From: Polytrichum commune
Lineage: Eukaryota > Streptophyta > Polytrichopsida > Polytrichales > Polytrichaceae
Direction: 5' to 3'
Assembly (NCBI GenBank): GCA_950295325.1
Contig: OX485805.1
Span: 10,354,501-10,418,500 of the forward strand
DNA length: 64,000 nt
In this document: positions 45,315 through 56,879 of the stretch, one piece after another
Numbering within the stretch: position 1 is the stretch's first letter
Layout of the letters: the number at the start of each line of letters is the position of its first letter
Made by a program: the position numbers and the translations under genes
Notes under the pieces: generated by a model
Database searches by the model: none
What the model saw: the letters and a program-made list of their open reading frames with translations, nothing else
What the model was told of the DNA's origin: nothing

Positions 45315-45845
45315 TGGGGCATTCCCACTTGACTTTAGTTAAGACCCTCACTATTTTATAAAGACCGGGTAAAGCTCCCTCGGTTATAGCGGAGGCATCC
45401 AACTATCCCAATGCACCTACAAGAACTTGCTCCGGAGATTTTCAAGTAGGTTTTAGTTAAGTAGCTTTCACACATGTTCATGGTTTTATCTACCAAGCAA
45501 TGAATGTTGGGTAGTTTTTGTCCCATCCCCAAATGCCTTACTACTCACCTATCTTACCATCGGTTTTTGTTAATGAAGCTCCTCGTGCCCTCATAGCTAA
45601 GACTAAAAAGCAACCAATCACAAGGGTGGGAGGCGACACTTTTAAAATTCCTATATTCTTGCCTAATGTTTAGGTACCGATGGGAGCGTCGGTGGTTGAG
45701 GCTTAAAACCTCCACTTTTAAGCCATGCCACATCATTTGCCACCTAGGCTCGGCACTAAAAAGAGCCATATGTGTGAAACCTAGATAACTAAAACCGCAT
45801 TTAGACTAATACTACTTCTAACTAATGTCAAGTGGGAATGCCCCA
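45315..45845. mobile_element. PIF/Harbinger-type MITE, 531 bp, TAA duplication
   Basis: The left end TGGGGCATTCCCACTTGACT and the inverted right end AGTGGGAATGCCCCA match over about 25-30 bases. Both flanks are TAA (45312-45314 and 45846-45848), the 3-bp duplication of the Harbinger group. The interior is non-coding. Confidence 0.75.
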
Positions 45846-46274
45846 TAAGGTGCACATCAAATGCGGTATTCTACAAAATGAAACCATTTATACAACTAAT
45901 GCATTTTTACAACGCAACGTTATGCTAAAACTAAGACTTAACCCCTACTCACATGACACCATAACCTAAATTTCCCAAACAAGTTGAAATCATTGGTTTC
46001 TCTTTTGTTTGAGCAAGTTAGAAAAATAATACAATTGCGTGACATTTAACGATGTAATCGTTGACATTTAGACTTTACCAATGATGCCAAGAACTCACAC
46101 AATATGCAATGAATAAAAAATATAACCCCCGTCCCCCAACATGAAATTCGGAAATTTAGGATATTTGAATGTGTTTGCTAAATGTATACCTTCCCCAAGA
46201 GCATTTTCTCAGGGTTTGGAATTGCATGATCCTTATGTCGAAATGCTAACATGCTCAAGTTTTTAGTAAATCCC

Positions 46275-47125
46275 TTACATACTCACTTGAATGAATCACA
46301 TAGTCGCCAATAAACCATGGATCGTGATATATGTACTTCGAATGTGATATAAAAGTAAATCGGAGAACCACAACATCAAATGAAGCCCTTTGACGCAATC
46401 ATGTTGTTATTGAATGTTCCCTCCACGTATATTACATAATGGCGCAAGATAAAGTTCATGTTGTTTGTATGTGGAGGTAGCAGTGAACAACTACGAATTT
46501 TTGTATTTAGGGTTTAGGGTTTAGGGTTTAGGAGTTAGGTTTATAACATATTAATCTATCCAATATTAACATATAACATTGACTTACTGGTGAGAATAGG
46601 TTTTTACTGGAAGGTAATAGAAAAGACGATCTTGATTATGTTTATTTGTTATTACGGACGTTTAAACGTGATATAGTGAATGGTCTTGTGTTTATTCAAA
46701 TAACATGAAATGTTGTGGATGTTATTAGGGGTAAGGGGTTCAACTTTGGATGTTTTGCTCACTTTAGGGAATCACATAGTCGCCAATAAACCATGGTTCA
46801 TGATGTATTTAATATATGGAATGTGATGCAAAAGTAAATAAGAGAAGCACAACATCAAATGAAGCCATTCACGCAATCATGTTCTTATTCATTGTTCCCT
46901 CCACATGTATTGGATAATGGAGAAAGATATAACAGATATTGTTTGCATAATATGAAGAAGAGTCTAATAGGAAGGTTATAGTAAATACAATCTTGATCAT
47001 GTTAATATGTTATTTGGGACGTTTAAACATGATATACTAATTGGTTTTGTATTTTGTCAATACGTATTTCATGTTGTGGATGTTATAAGGGTTTAGGGTC
47101 CAACTTTGGATGTTTTGGTCACACA
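46275..47125. repeat. Diverged tandem duplication of about 400-490 bp
   Basis: CACATAGTCGCCAATAAACC occurs at about 46287 and again near 46774. The following sequence (CAACATCAAATGAAGCC, CAATCATGTT, GTTCCCTCCAC, GGACGTTTAAAC, CAACTTTGGATGTTTTG) is repeated in the same order. The left unit is longer and holds a TTTAGGG tract (46506-46532, three and a half units). Confidence 0.75.
46506..46532. repeat. Interstitial telomere-type motif
   Basis: TTTAGGG is repeated about three and a half times. TTTAGGG is the usual plant telomere unit. It lies inside one unit of the tandem duplication; a second short run is at 47281-47298. Confidence 0.7.
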
Positions 47126-47708
47126 CATTAGTAAACTTGAAGTGAACTTGAGGATGGATTGAAATAACATTAAAAGATTGAACCAAAAAGCGACATTGCT
47201 AGTTAGTATCCCCTTAACAACGTCCACATACGTTTATCATTGCCACACTTCCATGCGAGATAACAGAGCCGCAATGTTCTAGGGTTTAGGGTTTAGGGGA
47301 GACAAATAAATAATTTTATTCATCATGACAATGGCCTCAAGCCTTGGAAACTCTCTCATAATTGCAACCTCCAAATGGCCCCAACCCCACCTAAATAGGT
47401 TTGCACTTGAAAGCATTGAATGGAGTTGTGGTTGGGTATACATATTGGTTAAAATATACCGTTGTGACACTTGAAAAAATTAATGTGGCCGCCACCCTTC
47501 CTCCCAATGTCGTATGTCATATACACACAAAACCAAAAAAAGATTAAATATCATAGACTAAGACATATGACGGCTGGGGTATGAGAGGGGCATTGAAAGA
47601 TGCGCATTTTCTACAATAAACAGAAAACGGGGAATTCTGTCAGGAGGTTTGAAATAAGAAGGCGGGAAAGGCATCCAATGAGGAAGTCGGGCAAGTGGAG
47701 GTGGATAG

Positions 47709-47714
47709 TATAAA
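47709..47714 (+). promoter_or_regulatory. TATA box, possible promoter of the DUF7869-like gene
   Basis: TATAAA followed by a C-rich patch and a CT-rich stretch (TTCTTTTTTGCTCTTCTCCC) near 47740. A start near 47740 would place the whole palindrome array and the solo LTR in a leader intron of about 4 kb, ending at the TTTGTGTAG acceptor before the ATG at 51994. Inference from position only. Confidence 0.35.
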
Positions 47715-47983
47715 GGGGCGCACCCCCCAAAAGTTGGTTCTTTTTTGCTCTTCTCCCACTCCTGAATTCGTAGAGAGAACTCTTAGTCGGAGCTGTACTT
47801 CGAGGTTCGTTCACGCTGTTGTTCATGAGGACCTATTCACAGCATGCAAGTCCGCAGTGAACTTTGCAATGAGATGAAATTCCACACACCTCTCAATATC
47901 CGCTGCATTATACGCCGCATTATACGCTGTATTATACGTCGGTCGACACTAGTGTTGGCGGGTTTCAGTCTGACCCTTGTGAG

Positions 47984-48732
47984 GTTTGGGTCGGTCGACC
48001 CAAACCCCTCCACTAGTGTGGGCGGGTTCTAGTCTGACCATTCTGAGGTTTGGGTCGATCGACCCAAACCCCTCCACTAGTGTGGGCGGGTTCTAGTCTC
48101 ACCCTTGTGAGGTTTGGGTCGGTCGACCCAAACCCCTTCACTAGTGTTGGGGGGGGGGGGGGTCTAGTCTGACCCTTGTGAGGTTTGGGTCGGTCGACCC
48201 AAACCCCTTCACTAGTGTTGGGGGGGGGGTCTAGTCTGACCCTTCTGAGATTTGGGTCGGTCGACCCAAACCCCTACCCCACTATGGGCGTTTATCGTAA
48301 AACCTTTCAGAAGGTTTGGGTCGGTCGACCCAAACTTTTTCGCACATCGTGAACGAATTGTTAATGGCCCTTACCCAAGGTACTCAGAAGGTTTGGACGG
48401 ACAGAGTAGGAACCTTATCCCATCATATGTAATGTTTGGGTCGAGCGACCCAAACCTCATCCCAGTGTGGGTGGATTTACACTGTGAAAGTTTGGGTCGA
48501 CCGACCCAAACCCTTTCCCAGTGTGGGTGGACTTACCCTGTGAAAGTTTGGGTCGACCGACCCAAACCCCTTCCGAGTGTGGTGGATTTACCCTGTAAAA
48601 GTTTGGGTCGGTCGACCCAAACCCCTTCCCAGTGTGGATGGATTTAGCCTGTGAAAGTTTGGGTCGACCGACCCAAACCCCTATCCAGTGTAGGTGGATT
48701 AACCCCGTCAAAGATTGGGTCGGTCGACCCAA
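47984..48732. repeat. Twelve-copy palindrome array upstream of the DUF7869-like gene
   Basis: Copies at 47984, 48048, 48112, 48183, 48250, 48314, 48434, 48490, 48546, 48601, 48657 and 48713. Spacing is 64 bp at first and 55-56 bp later. Linkers contain CCCCTCCACTAGTGTGGGCG, or CCCAGTGTGGGTGGATTTAC in the second half. Central bases alternate between GGTC and GACC, so the copies point both ways. Open frames on both strands here are artefacts. Confidence 0.95.
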
Positions 48733-48767
48733 CCCCTTCCCCAGTTTCGGAGGTTGTAGTTGACCAT

Positions 48768-51606
48768 TGTGAACCCTTTGAGTGGTCCACCACTCTGCGG
48801 GATCACTTTTAGTTAGAATGTTAGCATTAAAAGTTAGAATTGATAGGGAATTTAGGGAAAATTAGTTCATTTAGCATTTAGCCTAGAAGAAGGAAGGTCA
48901 AAATGAAACTAAGTAGTGCTAGAAGATAGCAAAGTAGAAAAAATGTGCTAGCTAGTAAAAACAACTAGCTAAGCAAATATTAGTAGATGCTAGCTATTAA
49001 GCAAATGTTAGTAAATGCTAGCTAAGCAAGTGTTAGTTTATTAGTTAGTGTGAGGCACACAAGACTATTAGAGGTGGTTTAGGTAAGAAGATAAAATCGG
49101 CGTGAAGAATTTTGAAGACAAAAAAGAAAGAGAGCAAGGGGGATACTTGCCCACTTGCCCCCTTGCCAACTCGATGGCGGAAAAATTAGAAAGATTTCTA
49201 AAGGTTTTTTGTCGGAGCCACCTCGGCGAGAGGGTGGCAACCTCAACCGGGAAAACCCCCGAGCCAAAATTTCGGGAAAGGGTTTGAAAAATGGATCCGG
49301 TGGAGGAGGGGTCCAACCCTTTTGTGAGAGGGTTTAAAAACCCCTCCTTCCACCTTGTAGCTCTCTCTCTTTCTCTAGTTTTTGGGCGAAGCCCTGCTTC
49401 AATGTAGTTAGGAAAAAATCCTTTAGCATGTATTCTCAATGGTCTAAAAGAAAGGCTTGAGAACCTCCTCTACTCTCTCTCTCCTAGTTAGGTTGTGTGT
49501 TTATTAACACACCAACAAAATTATTCCTTCTTTTGTAGAGGTAGGTTGGATGGTAGAGTTTTGAGTAGAGGCATTATAGACCTCATCTGCCAATGCCCTG
49601 AAGGCTTAGTTCAAAAGCTAGAACAAGATACTTATCATTTTTCTCTTAGAGAGATTTCATATAGCTATCCATAGCCGTTTCCCATTTGTGATTTGGTTGA
49701 GATGACAATTAGTTATGGATTTTCAAAGATGGAGTAGAAAAACTGGGTGGTCTTGTGGGTAGCGGCTGCTGGATCAGACCTGCGAGCCCAATAGGAATTT
49801 TAATTCCAAGAAATTATATTTTTCCCAAGTAGAACTTTTGTGTAGCTTTCCAAAATGGCTTAGAACATTTGATTTGAGCATGATTTGAATTAGATATGAA
49901 TTGTGCAAGATGGGACACATAGTTTGAGAACTTTTGGTTGACTGCTGCATTACAGAGGACCTGCTGGGTTCACTTCGGCTTACCTTTCTAATCACATATT
50001 TTTATCAAATACATATTTTTAATATCTCTCCAGGGTCATATAGAACGTTTGATTTGACTAAGATTTGAATTAGATATGAATTGTTGAAGGCGAGATACAT
50101 AGTTTAAGCCTTCTTGATTGACTGCTGTGTTACAAGGAGTCCGCTGAATTTCTATTAGCTTAACCTGCTGATGTCATAATTTTTCTAGTTAGAGCTTGTT
50201 CATAGCTTTCCAATGGTATAAGGAAAGCCTAGATCCAAGTAGTAAGGAATGTGCTATGAATTTTTGAAGTTAGAAGGTAGATAGGTGGGTTGGAAGGGTC
50301 GGTTGAATCGACCTCACACTTCCAACCCTCATAACTTTTGCATTTCTTATCCGATTAGAGTGATTTTTAGATCATTGGAAAGATAATTTGGTGCACTAAG
50401 TATAAATATTATGCTTAGGATTAAATTACAGGGCAGAATAACACTTTATATTTTAATTGTTAACTAAGGTACGCTTACTACCAAACTAGTTACAAAGAAG
50501 GAGGCAAGGTCGACGCTCGGAAAGTGGAGCAAGGAAGGAGGTAGCGGCTCGGCCTACATCAAGCCCAAATCAACCGAGGAAAATTGAGGTAAATTAACTA
50601 ACCTTAAGCCTTCCATTTAGGATTGGAGGGAGCACGGCTAAGGTACGCATCTCTAAACCTACTCACCTATCTCGTAAGGTCAAGTGGCTTGACCACTTGA
50701 CCGCCAAGGGAGTACCCAATTCCATTGTTTTCGGGGCCCTTGGTATGTTTTGTGGTAGTAGCTTCATTTATTAGCAAGTTTCGTGTGTGGTAAGTCGGAT
50801 TAATCACCGACACGACCACTCTGAATGTTGTTGGTGGAAAGGTGGGGTTAATGACCCGCGAATCCACTATTATGTTGTTGGCCCCATAGATTGGGAGTAA
50901 TGGCCCCAATTTATGAAGATTGCGCAACAGGTTGAACCTACAGGTCGCCCGTCACCCTGGTCCCATTGAGTTGCATTTCGTGGTCTATCCAGTGTAAACA
51001 CATTTAACAATCAAAACATATAAAATAAATCGTAAACCCTTGTTGGCAAGAGACCCGAGGTAAGGGGTGATGCCTAATATGTTAATGTAGTAAGTTAGGA
51101 CGTGCAAACAAAAGTAAGTAATTAAGAAGGAATTTGTGTGAAGGGTGGGACTTAGGCCAAGTTCCCCCGCTTAGAAAACTAAATAGAACTAAATAAAGAA
51201 ATAGGAAGAATTGAATGGTCCATCAAATTGTCGTTATTCCGTTCGTTGAGTTAGGGTGGTATGAGTCACACCCGGTTGGGTGTATCAGAACCATCCCAAT
51301 TCACAAATTAGGATTGCCTTGGTTTCAAGGCTGGTGCGTCTGCGCGTAGAATAGGTTGTAGGTTAAGGTTAGAACTAGATATGAAATTGGTTAGTGGAGT
51401 TTAAAGCCACACTAGTAAAAAACTAAGGCCTAACCTCCGGAGGTACTACGACGCATATTTAATCTCCCTTAAAAATCTAACTACTCACGTTATACACCTA
51501 TCATCCGGGTTCGGCTTGGGCGCCTGCAAATGCAGGCCACCTTTACCGAAGGGCTTGTGTAATACTTTTAGGCTCCCTCGAAAGGGGGTGGCCCAAAAGT
51601 ACCACA
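48768..51606 (+). mobile_element. Long solo LTR-like element, 2.84 kb, 5-bp target duplication
   Basis: Starts TGTGAACCCTTTGAG and ends AAAAGTACCACA, flanked by ACCAT at 48763-48767 and 51607-51611. The interior has a TTTAAAA promoter-like box and CT-rich leader near 49320-49380. It also has degenerate repeats of about 200 bp containing GAATTAGATATGAATTGT and TAGCTTTCCAA (about 49830-50230). There is no gag or pol, so it is read as a solo LTR of a family unlike the two at the left end. It is inserted in the palindrome array. Moderately old. Confidence 0.75.
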
Positions 51607-51617
51607 ACCATGACAAG

Positions 51618-51796
51618 GATTGGGTCGGTCGACCCAAAATCTTCCCCACAGCGTGATGGAATTCTAAATGGCCCTCAACCCATCATTGTACAAGGTTTGA
51701 GTCGGTCGACCGGAACCCGACCCTATCCCACGGGCAAGGTGTGGATTGCCCTCAATCCCTGGTGCCACAGGGTTTAGGTCGGCCGACCCAAACTCC
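51618..51796. repeat. Right-hand remainder of the palindrome array
   Basis: Three decayed copies near 51619, 51701 and 51774. Removing the solo LTR at 48768-51606 joins GTAGTTGACCAT to GACAAGGATTGGGTC in the same spacing as the array to the left, so this is the continuation of that array. Confidence 0.8.
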
Positions 51797-51993
51797 CACC
51801 CAAAATATTTTGTGGAACATTTTGTGGACTGGCGCATAGTATTGGGAGCTCACATTGCATTTGTGTTGCAAATGTCTTGATCCTCAGTGTCCCCATTTAT
51901 CGTGATGTTTTGCATTTTCCAATATTTGATTTTTTTGGACCCTTACGTTGTGTCCATGTTTGTTGAGGTTTCATGTGCATTTGTGTAGGCGCA

Positions 51994-54900
51994 ATGGAGG
52001 GAGTTGGTGGAAGAGGGGATTCCTTCTCTGAAGACATGGGCAGCACCCAATCTCTGTCTGGGGATGAGCTAGACATTGTCGGGGAGGATAGTTTTGATGA
52101 CAGTGCAGATGAAGGTCATTTGGGGAGTCCTTCGCCATCTGACCCTTTTTGCCCCATTGTGGAATGTGCGGGGCTTTCACGAGCTTCATGGGTGAATTTG
52201 GATGTGGTACTTGTTAATGACAGTGGAGTTGCTGTGGCGGAGGGTATTTGTCGTAACACACATCCACAAGATTGCATTGATGAACACTCCCTTGGCACCG
52301 AGGACGTTGGAGTTGTTATATTAGAATCACTTGTACATTCGGAAGTCAATCCAACTCATAGGTTCTCGTTGCGAAGGTGGCCGTTGAGGAATGTGACAAT
52401 TGAGGGGGTTAGTTTGCGCGACCATGAGCGACGACACGTCCAAATCCAACAGGAGCTCCAAGCAAACATTCGGCCACGCAAAGGCCTTCGGAAGTACGAA
52501 ACATTGACACGTCCTACTCCGTCTGCAAATAAGTGTAAACGTCAAAGGTTGCTCTGTGAGGAGTCTATTAGAGAAGTTGCTACGAAGGATTGTTGTGTAC
52601 ATCGTTGTTGCCAATTGTTCCCAAGAGATAAATTGAAGGCCATCCGTGAAGAAATGTGGCTTGGAGATTTCCGTCTAAGATCCACCAAAAAACTTGATGT
52701 CCATAGGGCGATACATGTGAACGGAGCGGGTCGCAAGGTCATCACCCTTGAGAGCATAGACGTGTGTTGTACGGCATGGTACACCATTCACGGTGTGTCG
52801 AAAGCGGAATTTTATAGACAAGCCGCGTATGCCAATGAAGGCCGCCGTGCCCGTCACCATGGGAACACGGGCTTAAAGAAACCAAGAGAAGCAACGAGAC
52901 AAGCAACAGCCACTCTGGCAACCATCATTGTCCCCCTTGCCGATGCAATGCCGCACAAAACACGGACATTCGCAACCGGTGAAAAGGTTGTGGAGAAGGT
53001 TCTTCCTACAGGCACGAAATGGAAAGACATATTGTTGGACGTAAACGCAGTTGGCGAGAAGGCCGGGTTGGACCCTATTTCGTTGTCGAAACTGAGTGCT
53101 ATCAAAAAATCTCACTTTAGCGAATACATCACAAAAAGACGAGGCGACAAATTTGCCCGTTGTTCCAAATGCGAGAAGTTGAAACGCCTTCGAGATGCAC
53201 ACACGATGGGGACAGAGTCCTATGCCGCACATCAAATGAACTATTTCAAGCATGTGAACATGCAAGAGGCACACCGTAATGATTACTACACAAATAGAGC
53301 TTTGTCCATCTCCAGGCCTTTGGAAGTCCTTACAATCATCCATGACAAGATGGACCATGCCAAAACAGCCTCACCATGTTTTGCAAATCGAATAAAAGCC
53401 ACGGACGGCCTTTTTAAGCTTCCTGTTTCGGTTACAGGTGATTTTGATAACAATTGCATTGCATTACCTAAACACAAATTTGTGCGTTTAGGTTTGTACT
53501 TGGGGCCATACATGTACACCATGTGAATTTTTTGGTGTTATAGTTGAATATTAAACCATTGGGTTGCCTTTGCAGGAATGATTGCACATGGGCATGGAGA
53601 TGTCAAGTATGCTCATTATGCTCTTGATTTGTATCCGGGGGATTCAAACCACACGATAGGGTCATTTGCAAAGCTTTTACGTGATTTGGAGAAACCGCTG
53701 TCCTATTCATCAAGATTGCTATTTGAAAACTCGGGATCAACACCTCTATATGAAGCGGTCTTGGATGGAAGAGATGTATGCGTGCACTCATTGCCGGAGC
53801 CACCAAGTGAAGATGTGATTGCCAAGAATTTGCCCCCAACTCTGCGTGTCCAATTGGACAATTGTGCGAAGGACAATAAAAGTAGATATGTTTTTGCATA
53901 TTGGTCGTTGTTGGTTGCGAAAGGCATTTTCAAGGAGGTTTTTGTGTCCTTTCTATTGGTAGGCCACACGCACGATGATATTGATGCGTCCTTTGGGCGG
54001 TGGAGCATGAAGTTGCGCGAGGAGGATTTTCCAACAATCCCATTGTTGATGAAGTCGTACATGAATTTGGAGAACATTCCTGTCATCCCCCCATATGATC
54101 GAGGAGGTTCCAGACTTCAAGGCATTTATAGAACCGTATATTCGAAGCGGAGCTCACCGATTGATCGGGCATACGAAGGCACAACAATTTCGGTTCTATG
54201 TGCGTGACGATGGTGTCCCCGCCATGCAATACAAGTTGTTGTGCACATCACAAGACTGGAGCCCGCCGGAGGGTCTCCTTGTATGGCGTGTTGATGGGGA
54301 AGGAAGGACGATGTTGCCTGACGGAGAGCCTAAGCCTTGCAAACCAATACCCATGAAGAATTTGGAGGACATTTGTAAAGGCATATCAGGCTTCATACAA
54401 TATTGGGAGAGTTTGAGGGTAGCGGATGTTGGTGGATCGTGTTGGCTTCGTTACGGAAGTTGGATACAATATTGGACACGTGTTCGTGGCGCTTTGGCAA
54501 ACCTTCATCAAGATACACCCCTTACTTTAAGGCATGGGTTTTGGCCACAAACACGTGTCAATGTACAAGCTTCGGAGGCTAGTCTTTTGGGAAATGGAGA
54601 GGTTCGAGAGGAGTTTGATGTGGACGACCATTACGTGGGGCCTGCTAGTAGTCGTCCGCCACCATCTTTCCGCATTGCAGTGGATTGTCATGAAGGTTAT
54701 ATGCTCATTTTGCGTCCTGGAGATGAGACATATGCAAAGCCAGTGTGGGTGGCAAGAGCTTTGTCCAAACCAAATTTTGTAACTTCCAGCCCTCATTTTC
54801 GACAAATACAAGTAGAGTACTACCGACCGACATCACGGAATGAAGATGTTGTTCGGCATTATACAGGCTGGGATACAAATCCTAACTTTCGGTGGAAGGT

Positions 54901-55063
54901 GGATTCTGAGCATGGTCCATCTTGGATAGATACAGATTCCATATTCATAGCATGGAAACCACGGAAAAATCATAGTGGATCGGTGTCCATCCCTCAAAAG
55001 TACATAACTTTTGCAAAAGACAACCTTGCTCGGATCGCAGAAGAAGCAACCCACGTTAAATGA
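51994..55063 (+). CDS. DUF7869-like transposase-like protein, two exons, one frame change
   Basis: Exon 1 is 51994-53437 and exon 2 starts at 53576 (ACAG before GTGATT, TTTGCAG before GAATG). Together they give about 975 codons. Residues 190-330 hold a Cys-rich module (CCVHRCCQLF, later VCCTAWYTIHGVS) and 430-490 a second Cys/His-containing region (CSKCEKL, near 53165). Exon 2 has the RNase-H-like core words RVQLDNCAKDNKSRYVFAYW and VGHTHDDIDASFGRW typical of DUF7869 proteins, followed by a C-terminal region ending near a VEYYRP motif. DUF7869 proteins are widespread in mosses, algae and animals and look like DNA-transposon enzymes. The frame changes at a six-C run (54087-54092); the downstream frame continues to 55063. 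ATG 51994 follows a TTTGTGTAG acceptor. I saw no terminal inverted repeats. Confidence 0.7.
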
Positions 55064-56361
55064 GAAGTTGGTAGGATTGTGTTAGCATGATTATAGTGTA
55101 ATATGTAATTCGACGAATATATATTACTCATATGTGTGCTCCTCAAACTTGGGGCAAAGTTTGGGTAGAACTTGCGAATGCTATATTGTTTGGGGTTGGA
55201 TGAATATTCATTTACTATATTTCAATACAAATGTGAAGTTCATTTTTTTATTAAGTTTGGGACTAAATTGTCCATTGAAGAAAAATGCATTTATTGCATG
55301 CACTTTGTATGTTGCAATGTCTATATTTTATTGACCATGCTAATAATATAAACCATTTTATATGTTTATTGGATGAAACTAGTTTGGAGTGCTCTACCCA
55401 AAGTGTTTTTGTTGATGAAGTTGGTGTTGAGTGCTCTACCATATGTGCTTATGTCCACACATAATAGATTTGGGATATTAGAACATATAATATATTTGAG
55501 ATTGTTCGCAATATAGTTTCGGAACACGGAATGTTGTTTGATCCATATATTAATTTGAGACTAGAGAAAGTCTCAATTTAACGAATATAGTGTTACATGA
55601 ACAAGTGAAGTGGTTGAAACAATCTAGAAATCACCTAAACTAGTGTCAAAGGGGTTAGGGTGAATTGTTCATGACTAGATTATGGTTGCATAGGACATAA
55701 AAGATTAACAAAGTTATGATCTTGAAATACTCATGACAACTCATGTTTCGGTAGGGAGTTTTGACCCACTTGTGACATTTTAGGACAATTAAGAAGTGTT
55801 CAAGTGGTGTTGGAACCCCCTCATATAATGAAATAAAAGGGACGTGTTTGACGTTGACCAAAAGATAGCTAGATATAAATATGAACACCTTATCAAACTT
55901 TTGAGAGCACCAATCTAGGTGCTTTTAAATGTATGCATTTTTTAAATCCCCAACTGAGCAATGTTCGGGGATATTTTTTTGGACATAACCAGTCAAGATC
56001 CTAGTGTCTCCAAGTCCAATCGGTTACATGTTGTTACATGTTGTGATCTTGTGGTTATTCTTTATTGGTTTGAGGCTTGGTTTTGGTATATTGATTGGAT
56101 TCCTGTCAAACGGTCAGTAATTTTCCTTAAAATGTTGAACTTCAAACAGTTCATCTTTTCCTAAACGCTTGGTTCTCCGCGTTCCTTGCAGCAGAGCCTT
56201 GTAATAAGCACAGTTGAGGTCAGTTCTCTGGAGTTTCATTTAGTTTTTGTGTACCTTTATTCGTGGCCAGCCAGCAGTGCCTGGTGGACTGTAGTAAGTG
56301 ACTACCGGCACCGGTGCTCATTGTCTGTAATGTAGGTTGGTCTTAGGTGGCACATCTTCTT
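55064..56361. other. AT-rich region without recognised gene
   Basis: Downstream of the DUF7869-like gene. ATTAATTTGAGACTAGAGAA near 55552, followed by AACGAATATAGTG, is a right-end fragment of the repeat family at 62216-62468. The segment near 56300-56360 (TGTCTGTAATGTAGGTTGGT) recurs at 61166-61205. No gene called. Confidence 0.5.
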
Positions 56362-56877
56362 AGGGCCAATTTACACCTGAGGCCGATTGCATGAAATTTC
56401 AGTCCCTTTTGGGTTGGAGGCCGGCCTCAACTACACATTATAATAAGATTATAATAGGGGCCAATTTTTCCATATGTAAAGGCTTTAGGGCCAAGAAGCT
56501 AGGCCGATTTAATAAATCCAGCATAATCCAACGGTTCTAGCATAATCTAGCATAGAGCCGTTCATATTTCCACATAATCCAATGGATATGGTTCGCTAAA
56601 AAAATCATGTTTTATTAAAGAAATATTTAAAAAAAAAATTGAAATTTGACATTGGCCTTCCATTTTGGGTGCACCCAATTCAATGAGCTCGGGCTGTGTC
56701 ATCACCATGCATTTTTTGATTAAAAAATTCATACCACCAAATCGGCCCGACCTCTAGGTGTAAAGGGGTTGGGGCCGATTTTAGCCTTTTGGCCAACCAC
56801 AAGTGAGGATTTCAAGCCTCTTACACAACAAATTGGCCCGGCCTTCAGGTGTATTCGGCTCGTAATCAGACCCCTAA
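56362..56877. mobile_element. MITE-like element with GGGCC ends
   Basis: AGGGCCAATTTACACCTGAG near 56363 is mirrored imperfectly by CGGCCCGACCTCTAGGTGTA near 56743 and again by GGCCCGGCCTTCAGGTGTAT near 56835. The ends resemble those of the Harbinger-type MITE at 61335-61708, and both are preceded by the same TGTAATGTAGGTTGGTCTT segment. Borders are uncertain. Confidence 0.4.
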
Positions 56878-56879
56878 AT

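Larger units (their letters stand above)
45849..47700. other. Non-coding stretch with a diverged tandem duplication
   Basis: Apart from the repeats listed separately I see no gene. Small minus-strand frames at 47279-47470 and 47611-47826 have no domain. TTTAGGG-type motifs occur at 46506-46532 and 47281-47298. Confidence 0.5.

Noticed and set aside
45351-45360. Minus-strand TATA box for the ParB-like cluster
   Set aside because: It lies inside a MITE and about 160 bases before the CT-rich leader, so it is not convincing as the gene's own promoter.
48252-48732. 131- and 91-residue frames in the palindrome array
   Set aside because: Repeat artefacts with no composition or splice support; the same palindrome is read in different frames.
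47984-48732. CRISPR array
   Set aside because: Spacers between palindromes are near-identical, not unique; there are no cas genes and the context is eukaryotic.
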